Under the pieces are notes generated by a model. That model saw only the letters and a program-made list of their open reading frames with translations, searched no databases and was not told the origin of the DNA. 6,350 bases of DNA, taken from positions 1 to 6,350 of the forward strand of contig CALQJV010000079.1 of NCBI GenBank assembly GCA_943330985.1, in the 5' to 3' direction. Positions within the stretch are counted from its first letter, which is position 1; every line of letters starts with the position of its first letter. The position numbers were made by a program, and so were the translations under genes. Below are positions 6,346-6,350 of this stretch, piece after piece. Origin of the DNA: Chitinophaga pinensis (GTDB taxonomy: Bacteria; Bacteroidota; Bacteroidia; M30B66).

Positions 6346-6350
6346 GATGG

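Larger units (their letters stand above)
5122..6350. repeat. Tandem duplication, unit B (runs off window)
   Basis: Second copy of the unit: transporter scrap, 3' flank and serine hydrolase copy 2. The last 109 bases (6242-6350) are identical to 4683-4791, so the repeat has not ended at the window edge. If the duplication is simple, it should continue to about 6680 with sequence like 4792-5121. Confidence 0.85.

Noticed and set aside
3567..6350. Insertion sequence or transposon carrying the hydrolase
   Set aside because: There is no transposase, terminal inverted repeat or target-site duplication at the repeat edges; a plain tandem duplication explains the pattern.
1..6350. CRISPR array, tRNA or rRNA gene
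   Set aside because: I saw no regularly spaced short repeats, no tRNA-like cloverleaf with CCA-end context and no rRNA-like sequence.

Overview
The window looks like AT-rich chromosomal DNA from a member of the Bacteroidota. The evidence is the kynU-kmo gene pair with proteins of the kind found in that phylum, short A-rich leaders without clear Shine-Dalgarno sites, and low G+C. The assignment is an inference from gene content and style; no marker gene is present.

Layout. Positions 1-69 hold a bulged dyad/hairpin just before the first gene. Positions 70-2687 (+) are a compact two-gene operon: kynureninase (kynU) and kynurenine 3-monooxygenase (kmo), joined by an ATGA overlap. Together they convert kynurenine via 3-hydroxykynurenine to 3-hydroxyanthranilate, the middle of the tryptophan-to-quinolinate-to-NAD route. 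After a short convergent gap, everything is on the minus strand. Read in its own direction it runs: serine hydrolase copy 2 (6345-5308), a scrap of an MFS transporter gene (5192-5122), a non-coding stretch (5121-4787), serine hydrolase copy 1 (4786-3752), a longer broken C-terminal piece of the same MFS transporter gene (3638-3299), and a small DUF1801 protein (3302-2844) whose start codon overlaps the transporter's stop.

The right half is explained by one event: a tandem duplication of a unit of about 1555 bp (3567-5121 and 5122 to beyond the window end). The unit carries a membrane-anchored class A beta-lactamase-like hydrolase plus the transporter remnant. The transporter reading continues across the outer edge of the first unit but stops abruptly at the inner junction of the second, which places the duplication boundary near 3567/5122. 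The two hydrolases are both intact, with all three active-site motifs, but they differ in a very uneven way. The N-terminal anchor and a central block are (nearly) identical, whereas a 32-residue patch after the catalytic serine helix has changed at half its positions. That suggests a mixture of gene conversion and local diversification. I see no clearly new multi-gene system; the most interesting parts are this duplicated hydrolase pair and the decayed transporter it is embedded in.
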